The notes under the pieces are model-generated. The model ran no database searches, had not been told where the DNA came from, and saw only the letters and a list, made by a program, of their open reading frames with translations. A stretch of 14,924 bases of DNA from Pseudomonadota bacterium (GTDB taxonomy: Bacteria; Pseudomonadota; Gammaproteobacteria; Steroidobacterales; Steroidobacteraceae). Shown here piece by piece: positions 14,921 through 14,924 of the stretch; the stretch's first letter is position 1, and each line of letters opens with the position of its first letter. The stretch spans positions 1 to 14,924 of the forward strand of contig QGUX01000059.1 in assembly GCA_003242275.1 (NCBI GenBank), given 5' to 3'. The position numbers and the translations under genes were made by a program.

Positions 14921-14924
14921 GTCG

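Overview
The window is a high-GC, gene-dense chromosomal stretch. NADPH-type CysJ/CysI sulfite reductase, QueH, an Lhr-type long helicase, an HdfR-like LysR regulator and a tRNA-Ser gene with encoded CCA together suggest a gammaproteobacterium. A high-GC lineage near Xanthomonadales, Nevskiales or Steroidobacterales fits best, but that placement is inference. I see no insertion sequence, phage gene, CRISPR array or integrase.

Layout. (1) The left edge holds the first 68 codons of a secreted glycoside hydrolase family 3 (GH3) enzyme on the minus strand, divergent from queH (epoxyqueuosine reductase, plus strand). A long hairpin separates queH from lhr, a 1449-residue DNA-repair helicase. (2) Facing lhr, on the minus strand, are two consecutive genes for uncharacterised ferritin-like proteins. 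One is a 270-residue protein with a full E/ExxH/E/ExxH ligand pattern. The other is a 392-residue protein that looks like two ferritin-like bundles in tandem, the second with the clearer metal-site motifs. (3) A 293-bp divergent intergenic region separates them from a plus-strand run of a 1-Cys (Prx6-type) peroxiredoxin, cysJ, cysI and 5-formyltetrahydrofolate cyclo-ligase, all joined by stop/start overlaps, followed 15 bp later by an HdfR-like LysR regulator. The peroxiredoxin promoter (TTGATG, 17 bp, TAATTT) is directly followed by a perfect 7+3+7 palindrome that looks like an operator. (4) The right end holds an unannotated-looking 44-residue single-span membrane protein, a MarR regulator, a group III truncated haemoglobin and, on the minus strand, tRNA-Ser(GCT).

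How the parts may work together: queH and lhr look like independent housekeeping genes. The centre reads as a redox and metal-stress block: ferritin-like proteins on one side of a shared control region, and peroxide detoxification coupled to sulfite reduction and one-carbon metabolism on the other. The right end (MarR plus truncated haemoglobin) adds a possible gas or oxidant response. Several genes (GH3, the small membrane protein, MarR) have a -10-like TAnnnT box only 6-7 nt before the start codon and no Shine-Dalgarno, suggesting leaderless transcripts. The most interesting items are the ferritin-pair/peroxiredoxin divergon with its palindrome, the tandem ferritin-like protein, and the small membrane protein.
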